A DNA stretch of 64,000 bases from Spirochaetota bacterium (GCA_034190085.1 JAXHTS010000068.1:80322-144321); one strand, 5' to 3'; counted from the stretch's first letter, positions 20,341-29,333 are shown. The notes: generated by a model from the letters alone, not told the origin. Numbers and translations: made by a program.

Positions 20341-21060
20341 ATGAAAAAAGTACTGCCAATTTTGTTTATATTAACAATGCTTACTGCCTGCAACGAGTAT
20401 ATTCCAGACGAAGATTATGCAAAGGCGGATGAAGGCGCGCAGACGGACGTAAGCGCAATGGTTCAGATCGACAGGGTCGAACAAAAAGTAGTAAAAACAT
20501 CAGCGAAAAGTTTAATTGTAGATTCAAGTAAAGTTAGTATGAATAACATAACAAGTATAAACCTAGAATTGGAAAATGGCGCAAAAGTTGCTCTATCGAT
20601 TGTTAACGAAAGAAACGAAGCGTTTGTGAGTTATATGGATAGCGGAGAGATATTTATATCGGAAAAAGTAGATTTGCAATCTGTTGAAAATGGAGAAATA
20701 AAAGATTGCGAATTATACGCAAAAAGCGGAGAATCGGTTTTAATAACGCTTGAATATGAAATAAGCGGCATTCTGGAAGCTACAAAATTTGATGTTGATG
20801 AAATTTTCTCAAATATGTCAGAACAAGAGAGTATTTATAATAGAACTAGTACTAGCGGTTGTAATATACATGGTGTATGCTGCGATCCGTACAATTATTA
20901 CTGTTGTAATTTTAATGATTGTGGGTGTGCAATGGATGCTTATAATGCAATGGAGCACCAGTGGCTGTTTTGTGCGGCTCTTGGCGGAGGCGTTTGGTGT
21001 AATTATTTCTTAAATGCCCGTAATTACTGGTGGGATAAGGTGACTCATTGGTGTAACTAA
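20341..21060 (+). CDS. Cys-rich lipoprotein of unknown function
   Basis: About 239 aa from the ATG at 20341, which has GGAG 7-9 bases upstream. The N-terminus is a lipoprotein signal peptide (MKKVLPILFILTMLTAC) with Cys17 as lipidation site. A beta-rich middle follows. The last ~65 residues are unusual: ten cysteines, seven of them in CNIHGVCCDPYNYYC and the adjoining CNFNDCGC, plus several Trp. Such spacing suggests a disulfide-stabilised extracellular domain. Codon choice (more gcg, cga) differs from core genes. It is flanked by IS relics and followed by a strong terminator. I do not recognise a family. Confidence 0.7.
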   Translation: MKKVLPILFILTMLTACNEYIPDEDYAKADEGAQTDVSAMVQIDRVEQKVVKTSAKSLIVDSSKVSMNNITSINLELENGAKVALSIVNERNEAFVSYMDSGEIFISEKVDLQSVENGEIKDCELYAKSGESVLITLEYEISGILEATKFDVDEIFSNMSEQESIYNRTSTSGCNIHGVCCDPYNYYCCNFNDCGCAMDAYNAMEHQWLFCAALGGGVWCNYFLNARNYWWDKVTHWCN

Positions 21061-21091
21061 TTTATTTTATATTAACTACATTTCCATGTTT

Positions 21092-21130
21092 AAAACCTGC
21101 TCATTCAATATTATTTAATGAGCAGGTTTT
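21092..21130 (+). terminator. Rho-independent terminator after the Cys-rich lipoprotein
   Basis: Perfect 14-bp inverted repeat: AAAACCTGCTCATT (21092-21105) and AATGAGCAGGTTTT (21117-21130) with an 11-base loop, 31 bases after the stop codon. The 3' arm ends in TTTT. Confidence 0.85.
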
Positions 21131-21154
21131 AATACACTTGTTGCAAAACTAAAT

Positions 21155-21391
21155 TTATAATTTAATTTCTGACTTTGTTTGATATAGAACATATGAACCT
21201 AGAAAAAGTATTATCGGATGAAAGGACAAGTCAAGCGGTAACTGGTGTGTGCTATCCAGCATCTTTTCTATAGCAATCTTCTTCGAATATAGAAATATTT
21301 TTATTGGCTTATTCCCGTAACAATACTTGCCTGTATGTGGCCTTTCATCAATATATTCTTTTATCCAATCGTCAAGATATTCTTGTAACTT
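21155..21391 (-). pseudogene. IS481-family transposase, C-terminal relic
   Basis: The minus-strand frame encodes LQEYLDDWIKEYIDERPHTG, KYCYGNKPIKIF and KIAIEKMLDS, the typical end of IS481/rve transposases (WIxxYNxERTHxGKYCYGxTPMxTF). An in-frame stop lies one codon upstream, and the rest of the gene is missing. The same segment occurs in a second, less decayed copy at 63697-63879. Confidence 0.82.
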
Positions 21392-21799
21392 TTATAAATC
21401 ACTGTAAACCTTTTTTCTAAATGCAACCCTATGAAATTAGCAAACCTTAATTTATGAAAATTTGGCCTTCTTTTGTGAGGGTTGGCGGGAACTGGGGCTA
21501 ATTATTAATTGATAGGAATAACGGAGGTCTTTTAAAAATCATAAATATCAAGCTAATTTTAAACTAATTTGAGAAATTATACAGGAATTCTATAGGATTA
21601 TTCACGGAAAGACTTAAATAATACAGAAGCGGGTATACTGATGACAAAATTTGGGAATAGTTACATCGGATTATTATATATATAGTTTAAACTCAAACTA
21701 AATTAAGATTGAGAACCGTTGAAAAAGGCGCAAATGTACGTGAACACGAGTCCAAATGTTGTTATGAAGGGGTTTTAAACTATAATAAGGAGCAAGAGC
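21392..21799. other. Intergenic gap
   Basis: About 400 AT-rich bases between the IS481 relic and the 250-aa gene. I see no gene or clear signal apart from a possible ribosome site (AAGGAG) directly before 21800. Confidence 0.4.
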
Positions 21800-22552
21800 A
21801 TGAGCAATTTGGATTATTATAATGAAAAACTCGCGGCAATTCAGGCAATACCGGACAGTGAGATCAGGAGGCCTGGTATTCCTGTTGATGTATACCTGCA
21901 GGAGGCTGAAAACCTTTTTCACTGGAGTCAGGAGGACAAAAAAGAATTAACGGACAGGGGGCTTGACTGGGGACTGGTTGAAGATATGCAGAAGCGGTGC
22001 GGCGCTCTCAGGGAGGCCCAATCCAGATGGATAACAACAAGGTTCAGCCACGAGGAGGCAGAAAGGCTGTGGACAGAGAAGTCCCCTCTGGCCTATGATT
22101 TAAGAGATGAGCTTCTGCATACCTTCCGCTTTGCCTACAGAAAGCAGCCTGACATACTGGGAAGGGTGGACGAGATAGCGCAGGACACCGGGCACGCTGA
22201 CATGATTCAGGACTTAAATGATTTGAGTGTTCTTGGCAGAGAGCATCCGGAAGCATTAGAGGCTATTAAATTTGATATGGCTCTTCTGGAGAAGGCTGCT
22301 GTATTGGCTGATGGGATGTCTGATCTTCTGGGCGCCGCAAGCGCTGAGCGCGCTGACAGCAGCGGGGCTAAAAAGATCAGGGATCAGGCCTATACGCATT
22401 TAAAAGAGGCGGTTGACGAGGTGCGTGAATTTGGGCGGTTTGTCTTTTGGAGAGATGAAACCAGAATCAAGGGGTATGCGAGTCAGTATTTACGCAGATC
22501 AAGGCGCAAGAGTGAGGCAAAAGGGGAATCTGAAAGCGATACACTATCATAG
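21800..22552 (+). CDS. Hypothetical protein of foreign composition (250 aa)
   Basis: An intact 250-aa soluble, mostly helical protein, starting MSNLDYYNEKLAAIQAI, with AAGGAGCAAGAGC before the ATG. Its G+C content is clearly higher than that of its surroundings and its codon use (many gag, gcc, agg, ctg) differs from the core genes, which points to horizontal transfer. There is no catalytic motif I recognise, and no signal peptide or membrane segment. The C-terminus is basic, then acidic (RRSRRKSEAKGESESD). It is followed immediately by a 21-bp tandem repeat array and a palindromic repeat, and lies inside an island of IS relics. Confidence 0.7.
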   Translation: MSNLDYYNEKLAAIQAIPDSEIRRPGIPVDVYLQEAENLFHWSQEDKKELTDRGLDWGLVEDMQKRCGALREAQSRWITTRFSHEEAERLWTEKSPLAYDLRDELLHTFRFAYRKQPDILGRVDEIAQDTGHADMIQDLNDLSVLGREHPEALEAIKFDMALLEKAAVLADGMSDLLGAASAERADSSGAKKIRDQAYTHLKEAVDEVREFGRFVFWRDETRIKGYASQYLRRSRRKSEAKGESESDTLS

Positions 22553-22599
22553 CTGATTGCATTTGTATTTATTTTACATTCCGATGCGGTTTTGCGGGC

Positions 22600-22767
22600 G
22601 TAAGATCGGGGATTTACACCCTAAGATTGGGGATTTATACCGTAAGATCGGGGATTTACACCGTAAGATTGGGGATTTACACCGTAAGATTGGGATTTCG
22701 CACCATAAGATCGGGGATTTGTGCCGTAAGATCGGGGATTTGCACCGTAAGATTGGGGGGATTCAAC
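22600..22767. repeat. Tandem array of eight 21-bp repeats
   Basis: Eight contiguous units of the form GTAAGATCGGGGATTTACACC with small changes (TCG/TTG, ACACC/GCACC). The fifth unit is rearranged and the last is degenerate. The unit length keeps frame, so one plus-strand frame from 22557 reads as heptad-like KIGDLHR repeats (77 aa). That frame has no ribosome site, so I treat this as a DNA repeat rather than a gene. There are no spacers, hence it is not CRISPR. Confidence 0.85.
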
Positions 22768-22824
22768 TGATAACACATCAGCGTGGCTAAAATCTATGGG
22801 AAATGTGAAATAGAGTACCCTCTA

Positions 22825-22893
22825 TGTCATTCCTGCGAATGCAGGAATCTCAAATAATAACGCAGGTGGATTCCTGCATTCGCGAGAATGACA
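22825..22893. repeat. Palindromic REP/MITE-like repeat
   Basis: Imperfect palindrome beginning TGTCATTCCTGCGAATGCAG and ending with its near complement (CTGCATTCGCGAGAATGACA). It belongs to the type of short CATTC...GAATG palindromes common between bacterial genes. A related but rearranged element occurs near 36678-36766. Confidence 0.75.
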
Positions 22894-22947
22894 GCATCTA
22901 ATTGTTGAATTTTCCCACAATTTTTAGCCGCACTCATAACTCATCGC

Positions 22948-23473
22948 TCACCTGCCTGAAAAAGCCGCAGACGTTTGAGGTACGCGAGCAGAGATTTGAT
23001 TAATATGTTTTTTTACATGATCCCAATTGTGCTGCTGAACAGGCTGTTCGAATGCCGACGCCGCACAGGACGTGCGGAAGAGCGTCGGCCATTTGCCTCT
23101 GCTCTTTGAAGAATAAATCTCGAAATACCTGATAAGCCTGATACGCCTTATAGGAATGTACTGTGCCGCAAGACCGATAAACTCAACTGGATCATAAACC
23201 TTCAGGTACTCCTTGAAATACGCATTATACTTCGTCTTAAAAATCACCTTTCCCTTAAAGGATTCATAAATGATTTTTTAGAGAGATCGGGCATATTGCG
23301 ATATACTGCGCGAGTGATTCCCTTGCCCTATTGTCATGCCCCATAATCCTGATCGAGTTATCTATATTAAATCCGCTATGCTTCCAGGACAAGAAGGTTT
23401 GCGCCATCTTTTCCGAGAGCAGTCCTGTATTCTTTAAATAATTGTTAACCAGACGCCTGAAGCGCTCTTTCAT
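22948..23473 (-). pseudogene. IS91-like (Y2-type) transposase relic, frameshifted
   Basis: Two minus-strand frames join to one protein. 23473-23264 encodes KMAQTFLSWKHSGFNIDNSI and ESLAQYIAICPISLK. After a one-base shift in the A-run near 23270 it continues as VIFKTKYNAYFKEYLKVYDP, VEFIGLAAQYIP and RYFEIYSSKSRGKW. This matches the C-terminal half of IS91/IS801-like putative transposases (LLSWRHSGFSV, ARYIxRCPFS, FDPLEWLAxLxxHIP). The N-terminal half is absent, and the end diverges after SRGKW. Confidence 0.75.
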
Positions 23474-24202
23474 CTCATTAAGATCTAAAATAAAAAAAGA
23501 AGAAATGAAAACAACATTTGATTTATTGAATGATTCAAGAATCCTAAATATGTTGAACAGGAAAATTGGTGAAATACAATTTATTTTTTCTAATCCAACC
23601 TTACTTTTGATGAGTACTCCCTTGTCTTCCGCCCAAAGATCAATTGCAAGACCACCTTTTTAGGGCAAAAAATCCTTCTCCTTAATTGTATTATTCATTG
23701 TATATATATTCAGAAAGACGATTTTTCTTGCTGATAAGCCTTTGAGAGAAAAGATGAACTGTTAATCACAATCAAGGGAGTCTCTCCCCATTTATCCCTT
23801 CCTTCATTTCCTGTTACTTATGCTAATCTGGATAGCCTAGGCAATTAATTTATTAACACACACTTTCAGATTTCAAGGCCTTGACCTCATATGTTTTATT
23901 ACATATATTATTAGTATAATATATTGAATATATACCAATCTTCTTTAGGAAATAATAATTATGGGAGGTGATCGTTAAATTTTATAAGAGAGTATCTGTT
24001 AAACCTCATTACTACAGATTAAAGAAGTTTCGGTTATGGCGCGAACCGATAAACAATAAAACATGAAGGGTTATAGGAGATTACAGAGGCGCTTTGATAA
24101 GTAATTGACAACTTATCACTGAATCAAAATAATGTTAATGAGTAACGGCTTTGGAACATAGCTACCTAAAATAAAGTAATTATAAAATGGAAGAGATAAA
24201 TT
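23474..24202. other. Long gap inside the island
   Basis: About 730 bases without a supportable gene. A minus-strand frame is open for ~60 codons upstream of the IS91-like relic, but I cannot match it to a transposase. An SD-like GGGAGGTGA near 23963 is followed only by a stop. Probably decayed mobile DNA. Confidence 0.4.
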
Positions 24203-25525
24203 ATGATCAAATTATTAAGAATGAGTTTATAATTACTCATTGTACAGGTGATTATTGGATTTGGAGCGTGTAAAGACGATGACAAAAGCTCTGGATTTAT
24301 GAATTATCCACTTCCGGAGGATAGCACAATAAATGCAGCAAAAGGGGTGCTGGATTCGCTACCATCTCTAAATCCAGTAGAGGATATTGACACAAACATT
24401 GCTACAATGGCCCAGGCATTGGTTGATGCAGAGGTTCAAGGGGTTATTGTTACTGTAAGCGATGCCAGTGGAAATGATAACATAGAGGATAATGGTGATA
24501 TTATATATACCGCTTCAGAGGTTACTGGCAATGTAGTGTTTGCCTTGAATAAGGGGACTGCTGCAGAAGCAACATCTACAGTGTCAGCAGTTGTTCCGGC
24601 AAACGCTAAGCCCACCGCAGCCTTTAAAAATGAGATCGTCGTCAGTGGGGCCGCAATAGGCGAATGCAATGGAAGTTATTTTGAGGATACTGAAAATGGG
24701 CCTATAAATGGAAGACCCCTGTATAAACATGGAACTGAGGGCTATTACATTTATTTAGGTGTGTGCACGTGGGATGAGGCTCGAACTCCATATCCAAATC
24801 CAACATGGTGGATAGATGAAGGCTATACTGGTCCCGACAGGATGTATAGAGTTGACGATGTTCAAGATACCTTCACTCCTCCCTCTGGTGATTGGACAAC
24901 TAGTTGTTGGGACGATTCAGATTTGTCTACTCCAACTGTGCTAAATTTGGGCAGGATAAGCGGATTGCTCTGGGCAGGCCAGACCCTGACAGCTCCTGAA
25001 TACACATATCAGGATGCTGATGGAGATCCCGAGGGAGCTACCCTTAAAGAGTGGTATAGATATGATGATAAGGTATGCACTAAGGGTGAAACATTATTGG
25101 GGTGTTCAACCACCTATACACTAGAGTCAAATGACATTGGAAAATATATAAGATATAGTGTTACACCTGTTGCAGGGTATGGCAATTTAACAGGTACCTC
25201 TATTTCAAGCCCTGTTTCAGGTCCTGTTATTGCTGCTCCACCAAACAGCTATGTGGCAACCAGTGACGGGACATCCGGCGTGGATGGTGTATTCAATTTA
25301 GTTGGCGCATATGCCGGCAGCCCCAAATATAAGCATGAAAGCGAGGAATATTACATCATGCGATGTGGTTGTGATTCTGATTGGAGAATCAGACTGAATT
25401 ATAGCTCTTATCATTATCGTAATATATATGCCAACTCTTCCACTGATGATATTCCCCCATCAGATGGGTGGGATGATTACCCCTGTGGGGCAATGGGCAC
25501 ACCTCCTACATTAACGCCGCAATAA
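24203..25525 (+). pseudogene. Repeat-containing lipoprotein with a stop codon in its signal peptide
   Basis: The ATG at 24203 has GGAAG at good spacing and starts a signal peptide (MIKLLRMSL). TAA at 24230-24232 interrupts it, and the same frame resumes as LLIVQVIIGFGAC, a lipobox. From 24233 to 25525 the frame is open (over 400 codons). A downstream GTG at 24248 has no ribosome site and lacks most of the signal peptide. The mature part is acidic. It has two related modules, each with a YKH tripeptide, a YYI segment and a PPS/GW region (~residues 145-235 and ~350-415), separated by an Ig-like stretch. It is probably a surface protein that has been silenced; read-through is a less likely option. 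Confidence 0.7.
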
Positions 25526-25570
25526 GTCTAAATTAGTCTTCTGTGAAGATGTTTTGAACGCCTATAAATG

Positions 25571-25605
25571 AAAAAGCCGGCAGCAAAACCTTGCCGGTTT
25601 TTTCT
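25571..25605 (+). terminator. Rho-independent terminator
   Basis: GC-rich hairpin CCGGCA...TGCCGG extended by AAA/TTT pairing and followed by TTTTTTCTT, 45 bases after the lipoprotein frame ends. Well-formed stem plus U-tract. Confidence 0.88.
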
Positions 25606-25808
25606 TAAAAAAACTTATGAGGTGAATAATTCTTGAAATTCAGTACACTTGACAATTACAATTAAGTTAAACAGGATGAACGGAACAGCTCTTGTGCTTC
25701 ACTTGTAAAATCCCCTTCTGAAAGCTTGGGATAATTTTAGGATTGAATAATGAATTGCCGGTGTTTGCTAAATATGAATTGTCATGAGTACTGAAATTTT
25801 TGAATTCA

Positions 25809-26813
25809 ATGGATATACTGGAAAGCGAAGTGACTCTGAATTATAAGAGAAATGCAATTAAAATTATATTGGTGTTTTCTTTTCTGTTCGTAGTAGTAGA
25901 CTATATATATAAAACAGTGAAAGATATTACCTACCTTGACAGGTCGAAATGTTTAGTTTATCAACTGCTCCCTAAAACAGGTTTTTTATTCTTTGAGTAT
26001 TTTATTGAATTAACCATTGTTGTCTTTATTGGCATATATATTGCTGCATTGCTTGAAAAGTATTTTATGAGATATAGGAGATTCTTCCCTTCCAATCCTG
26101 TAACAGCATTCTTCTACGCCTCTGTATTGCCTGTATGCGCCTGTTCTGCAATACCTCTAGTAAAGACAATGGAAGGTAAAATGAATTTAAAAACTCTGAT
26201 CCCCTTCTCGGTTGCGGCCCCACTTTTGAATCCCTATATAATAATACTATCCTTTAACGTTCTCGGCATGGAGTATGCTCTTTTAAGAATTGGCTCTTCA
26301 TTTATTCTTGCCCTATCAGCAGGATATGTGTTGGAGCTTTTAAAGAAAAAAGACACCGTGGCTGCAAGGAGCCTGAACATATGCAACGCAAAAGCCTGCA
26401 TGGTGATGGAGGAAGATATATACATAAAAACCTATTCAATATTCAAAACAATAATACCCTATCTTGTTATTGGAGGAAGTGTCGGTATAGTATTAGATCT
26501 TGCTTCCTCAAAGACGATGCACTTAACATCTTTAATAAGTAATTCATTTTTGGGGAATGTATCAATAATCATTTTCGGAATCCCATTCTATTTATGTAAC
26601 GGAACAGATGTTTTATTATTAAAACCTCTACTCTGTTCGGGGATAAATATTGGAACCGGCATAGCATTCTCTTTAACATCTACATCTATATGCATTACTT
26701 CAATATTTATGTTGCTCAAATTCATAGGAAAGAGGTTAACATTCCTGTTGATTGGGAATATCATAGTTGTAACTTTAGTTTTGAGCCAAATAATAAATCT
26801 ATATTTTGGTTAA
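25809..26813 (+). CDS. ArsP/DUF318-type permease
   Basis: About 334 aa with roughly eight hydrophobic segments. The conserved half-motif SVLPVCACSAIPLVKTMEGK (~residues 103-122) and the second half GIPFYLCNGTDVLLLKPLL fit the ArsP_1/DUF318 permease family, members of which export organoarsenicals or act with redox partners; the substrate here is unknown. A cysteine pair lies in the loop before the fifth segment. The ATG at 25809 is preferred over a TTG at 25800; neither has a clear SD. It is bordered by two decayed lipoprotein genes. Confidence 0.75.
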   Translation: MDILESEVTLNYKRNAIKIILVFSFLFVVVDYIYKTVKDITYLDRSKCLVYQLLPKTGFLFFEYFIELTIVVFIGIYIAALLEKYFMRYRRFFPSNPVTAFFYASVLPVCACSAIPLVKTMEGKMNLKTLIPFSVAAPLLNPYIIILSFNVLGMEYALLRIGSSFILALSAGYVLELLKKKDTVAARSLNICNAKACMVMEEDIYIKTYSIFKTIIPYLVIGGSVGIVLDLASSKTMHLTSLISNSFLGNVSIIIFGIPFYLCNGTDVLLLKPLLCSGINIGTGIAFSLTSTSICITSIFMLLKFIGKRLTFLLIGNIIVVTLVLSQIINLYFG

Positions 26814-26823
26814 TGTTAAAATT

Positions 26824-27045
26824 ATGTATAAGAAATATGTTTACACTCGCCTGAGTCTATTTGGATTTTTCTTTATTTTATTATTTTTGGCCTGCAGTAA
26901 ATCCGATTCAATTATTATCAATGGATATTGCGCTAATGATCTTTAACATGATCCTAACTTATATATCTATCAATCAGGAAATCTGCCCCAATACACACCC
27001 AGCCCCAATGTGCCATTACTCAAATATAGTCGAATTTTTCCTTGA
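26824..27045 (+). pseudogene. Short or broken lipoprotein gene
   Basis: ATG at 26824 starts a clear lipoprotein signal peptide (SLFGFFFILLFLACSKSD, Cys24). After 40 codons the frame meets TAA (26944-26946), then continues open for 32 more codons to TGA at 27043-27045 (HDPNLYIYQSGNLPQYTPSP). The second part looks like coding sequence, so this is probably one small lipoprotein gene with a nonsense mutation. A genuine 40-aa lipopeptide is possible. It begins 10 bases after the permease ends. Confidence 0.5.
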
Positions 27046-27300
27046 CATGTAGAATAATAAAATTAGAATTATATGTCTCATTAAATTACCGGGTATTAAT
27101 TATTGATTAGCGCTTATTCACAATTATTAAGCTTTTATATTGAAATAGTACAAGCTACATAATTGAATGAGACTATAAGACTATAGCTAATATTCGTACA
27201 TATTTCAATAAAATAGAGCTTCCAGTTTATTAAAGCCGAATATAGGCCATAATCTTTAATTGTGAAAAGCAGCTATTAAACAAATAATAAGAGAGGGGAT

Positions 27301-27576
27301 ATGAGGTACATAAAAAATCTAGTTATTTTTTTACTTATCAGTGTATTCTTCATTTCATGTAAGGCTAAAAAAGAGATGACTCTCCATGATTTTTTAGCAG
27401 TACAGGAAGAGATACTCTCAAGTGATCTCACTCCTGAATTGGAGAAGTCAATATTACAAAGACATGGTTATACTATAGAACAGTATAGATCTTTCGAAGA
27501 GAATATTGAGAACGATCCGGAACTCAAGGCAAAGGCAGGCGAGATGAGACTTCAAATGTATCGTAAATCTAAATAG
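27301..27576 (+). CDS. Small lipoprotein (91 aa)
   Basis: The signal peptide MRYIKNLVIFLLISVFFISC has a lipobox (FISC, Cys20). It is followed by a charged helical domain of ~70 residues (DFLAVQEEILSSDLTPELEK and a short repeat-like second helix). GAGAGGGG lies immediately upstream of the ATG. It is likely anchored to the inner or outer membrane; no known family was recognised. It converges on yjbQ 18 bases away. Confidence 0.65.
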   Translation: MRYIKNLVIFLLISVFFISCKAKKEMTLHDFLAVQEEILSSDLTPELEKSILQRHGYTIEQYRSFEENIENDPELKAKAGEMRLQMYRKSK

Positions 27577-27594
27577 GGTTAGTGCTGGATTGAG

Positions 27595-28011
27595 CTAATA
27601 GATTATCTGTACAACAATCTTTCTATTTCGTTGTCTTGTATCACAATCGATTAGAATCACTTGTTGCCAGGTGCCGAGAGTAAGGGTTCCATTGACAAAG
27701 GGCACTGTAATGGATGGTCCTATGAGTGCTGCCTGCAGGTGCGCGGCGCCATTATCATCATGCCAAGTGTTATGATGATGATAGTGATCTCCATAGGGAA
27801 GGATTCTTTCGAGGAAGATGCTTATATCCTTGGTTAATCCAGGTTCATATTCAATGGTAGTTAATGCAGCTGTTGAACCAGAGACAAAAACCACAACAAT
27901 GCCATCGTTTACACTATTCTTGGAAATAATGTTTTGAATCTTTTGTGTGATATCAATAACATCTCTCCTGCCTTTAGTCGAAACTGTAATATAATCAGTG
28001 ATAACCGCCAT
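27595..28011 (-). CDS. yjbQ: YjbQ/UPF0047 family protein
   Basis: 138 aa from the ATG at 28011 (MAVITDYITVSTKGRRDVID); longer upstream starts would run back into purH. Family motifs include VFVSGSTAALTTIEYEPGL, HNTWHDDNGAAHLQAALIGP and TLTLGTWQQVILIDCDTRQR. Members have weak thiamine-phosphate synthase activity and an unclear true role. It follows purH by 26 bases on the same strand and is probably co-transcribed. Confidence 0.9.
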   Translation of the reverse strand: MAVITDYITVSTKGRRDVIDITQKIQNIISKNSVNDGIVVVFVSGSTAALTTIEYEPGLTKDISIFLERILPYGDHYHHHNTWHDDNGAAHLQAALIGPSITVPFVNGTLTLGTWQQVILIDCDTRQRNRKIVVQIIY

Positions 28012-28037
28012 CTGGTAATTAGTCCAAAATAATAGAA

Positions 28038-29324
28038 TTAGTGTTTGAAAGCCCTTTGATCGGTAAATACCATAGTAACCTTGGGATTTGCTTCGTTGCA
28101 AGCCATTATCGCTTCGAAATCTCGGTCTGATCCTCCGGGCTGTACTATTGAGGTAATCCCCTCCTTTATCCCAACATCAACTCCGTCTCTGAAGGGGAAA
28201 AAGGCATCAGAAACCATAGATGACCCAACTAATCCACCCTTTGCATCCCTGGTCTCATTATCAATATTGAGAATAACAGATCTTTCCCTAATGCCATTAT
28301 CAACTTCTCTCTCAAGCTCCTTATAGGGTATCCCAAATTTATCGAAGCATAGTTGGTCTGCATATTTTGTGTATGCCTTATATATGGCAATTTCAACAAC
28401 ACCAACCCGATCCTGCTCTCCTGTACCAATGCCAACCGTTACTAAATCATTTACAAATAGAACTGAGTTTGATGTCACTCCCTGTTCAACATTCCATCCA
28501 AATAAGAGGTCATCATACTCTCCATCAGTTGGGAGTCTATCGATATTATAGGATTTGCCCTTATATTCGGCAACTGCAGGCTTTAGGTCTTCTTTGGTGA
28601 TAATCCTGTTTAGTGGTGATTGCTGAACAATTATTCCACCATCTATGAGAGATTTGAAATCAACAAAACGCAGGGCCTTGTATTTTTCAAGGCTATCTAT
28701 CCTTTCAATCTTAACAATTCGCAAATTTTTTCTTTTTTTTAAAATATCAAAGGCGCCTTCAATATAATCAGGTGCAACGATCACCTCAATATAGTGTTTG
28801 GATATGAGTTCAGCTGCCTCTTTATCTACTGGTCGATTTAAGGTAACACATCCTCCAAAAGCAGCGATTCTATCAGCTTTATATGCCCTATCGTAGGCTT
28901 CAACGATTGTGGAACCATAGGCCACGCCGCATGGGTTATTGTGCTTTACGATTACTGCAGCCGGTTTGGACATAAGAAATTTTAAAACATTGAGTGAATT
29001 ATCAATGTCCGTAAGGTTTATCTTTCCAGGATGTTTCCCAGATTGCAACATCATGCTTTCATCAATACAACTAATAATAGAATTGCCAGGTTCAATAAAC
29101 CTGCATTCACCCAAAACTAGATTCCCATTTACCAACTGGTACATTGCCGCTTCCTGACCAGGATTCTCGCCATATCGCAATCCTTTCTCAACCATACTCC
29201 CTTTATCTTCAATCTTCCATGTCCTCTTTTTATACAACAGCCTCTGGTCACCAAACTCAATTGTAAGGGAATCTGGGAAATGGTCATCCATTATAGTTTT
29301 ATATGATTTTTTATAGTCACTCAT
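28038..29324 (-). CDS. purH: AICAR transformylase, PurH lacking the IMP cyclohydrolase domain
   Basis: A 428-aa protein holding only the AICARFT part of PurH: GLRYGENPGQEAAMYQL (~residue 48), the catalytic VKHNNPCGVAYG, DAFFPFRDGVD and QPGGSDRDFEA near the end. It formylates AICAR to FAICAR using 10-formyl-THF in purine synthesis. The usual N-terminal MGS-fold cyclohydrolase (~190 residues) is replaced by a ~45-residue leader. Ring closure to IMP must be done elsewhere. It lies between plsC and yjbQ. Confidence 0.92.
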   Translation of the reverse strand: MSDYKKSYKTIMDDHFPDSLTIEFGDQRLLYKKRTWKIEDKGSMVEKGLRYGENPGQEAAMYQLVNGNLVLGECRFIEPGNSIISCIDESMMLQSGKHPGKINLTDIDNSLNVLKFLMSKPAAVIVKHNNPCGVAYGSTIVEAYDRAYKADRIAAFGGCVTLNRPVDKEAAELISKHYIEVIVAPDYIEGAFDILKKRKNLRIVKIERIDSLEKYKALRFVDFKSLIDGGIIVQQSPLNRIITKEDLKPAVAEYKGKSYNIDRLPTDGEYDDLLFGWNVEQGVTSNSVLFVNDLVTVGIGTGEQDRVGVVEIAIYKAYTKYADQLCFDKFGIPYKELEREVDNGIRERSVILNIDNETRDAKGGLVGSSMVSDAFFPFRDGVDVGIKEGITSIVQPGGSDRDFEAIMACNEANPKVTMVFTDQRAFKH

Positions 29325-29333
29325 AAATATAGG

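Noticed and set aside
22600..22767. CRISPR array
   Set aside because: The 21-bp units are directly joined without unique spacers, and no cas gene is near.
23442..23663. Plus-strand 73-codon frame opposite the IS91-like relic
   Set aside because: Antisense to a recognisable transposase fragment and without a ribosome site.
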